Assembly: GCA_003978405.1 (NCBI GenBank)
Contig: QNZU01000096.1
Coordinates: 1 to 5,738, forward strand
Reading direction: 5' to 3'
Origin: Sulfurospirillum sp.
Lineage (GTDB): Bacteria; Campylobacterota; Campylobacteria; Campylobacterales; QNZT01
Length of the DNA: 5,738 bases
Translations under genes and position numbers: made by a program
Notes under the pieces: generated by a model
What the model saw: only the letters and a program-made list of their open reading frames with translations
Told to the model about the DNA's origin: nothing
The model's database searches: none
Shown: positions 5,553 through 5,738 of the stretch, one piece after another
How positions within the stretch are numbered: position 1 is the first letter of the stretch
Layout: each line of letters opens with the position of its first letter

Positions 5553-5738
5553 TTAGTTTATTTGTTTGACCTTCTCCTCCATTTTGCCAAGGACAAGATT
5601 GTAGTCACACTTTAGGTTGTTTTTTGATGCCTGTTCAATGATCAATGCCAGTTTTGATATCTCATCAAGTTTTAGATTTGCCGCACTTCCTTTGATGGAG
5701 TGAGCTTCGTTGGTTATGGTATTTAAATCCATTGAGTC
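5553..5738 (-). CDS. C-terminal Hpt (histidine phosphotransfer) domain protein, N-terminus outside window
   Basis: Sixty-one residues are visible, ending at TAA (5555-5553). The motif AHSIKGSAANL (residues 12-22 of the visible part) is the Hpt signature HxxKGxxxxxG-like, with H13 as the probable phosphate acceptor and K16 and G17 as conserved neighbours. A second amphipathic helix and a lysine-rich end follow. Such domains relay phosphate between hybrid sensor kinases and response regulators in the cytoplasm. Whether this is a free-standing Hpt protein or the tail of a multidomain kinase or receiver protein cannot be told, because the start lies beyond the right edge. No T-rich terminator hairpin follows it. 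Confidence 0.8.
   Translation of the reverse strand, partial: DSMDLNTITNEAHSIKGSAANLKLDEISKLALIIEQASKNNLKCDYNLVLGKMEEKVKQIN

Noticed and set aside
5536..5583. Inverted repeat AATGGAGG/CCTCCATT around the Hpt stop codon as a terminator
   Set aside because: Arms are 8 bp with a spacer over 30 nt, and on the minus strand the sequence after it is A-rich rather than T-rich.

Overview
The window is low in G+C, prefers AGA for arginine and carries compact genes. The order hemB / ribA / rsmG, with hemB divergent from the other two, is the arrangement I recall from Campylobacter jejuni (the Cj0995c-Cj0997 region). This points to a member of the Campylobacterota (Epsilonproteobacteria). A genus cannot be named from the sequence alone, but a free-living sulfur- or nitrate-metabolising relative is plausible, because the window also holds a large secreted polysaccharide-lyase-like lipoprotein that is unusual for host-associated Campylobacter or Helicobacter.

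Layout. Positions 1-1639 are a leftward two-gene unit: hemB (porphobilinogen synthase, zinc type), then a DUF318/ArsP-like metal permease of the SO_0444 kind whose start codon overlaps the hemB stop (ATGA). The permease runs off the left edge. Positions 1640-1702 are a short divergent promoter region with a 9-6-9 inverted repeat that contains a TATGAT -10-like box on each strand. Rightward from there come ribA (GTP cyclohydrolase II, 1703-2266), an AT-rich control region with a tandem 11-bp repeat and a perfect TATAAT, and an 814-residue heparinase II/III-superfamily lipoprotein (2365-4809). Then comes rsmG (16S rRNA m7G527 methyltransferase, 4833-5357), whose start codon abuts a 17-bp perfect palindrome containing TATAAT.

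Downstream of rsmG is a 195-nt non-coding interval. It holds a weak terminator and a 121-bp element of about 48% G+C that folds into a long imperfect hairpin. A consensus-like sigma70 promoter (TTGACA-N16-TAAAAT with an extended -10 TG) on the minus strand is placed to start transcription just inside that element. This is the best candidate for something undescribed: a small structured RNA, or a MITE-like insertion. The right edge holds the C-terminal 61 residues of a leftward protein ending in an Hpt phosphotransfer domain.

How the parts relate. HemB and RibA start or feed cofactor pathways (tetrapyrroles and riboflavin) and RsmG modifies the ribosome, so these are core genes. The lyase looks like accessory cargo inserted between ribA and rsmG, with its own promoter. 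Its codon use resembles its neighbours, so any transfer was old or from a relative. The permease may tie metal export to the zinc enzyme HemB, but that is inference.
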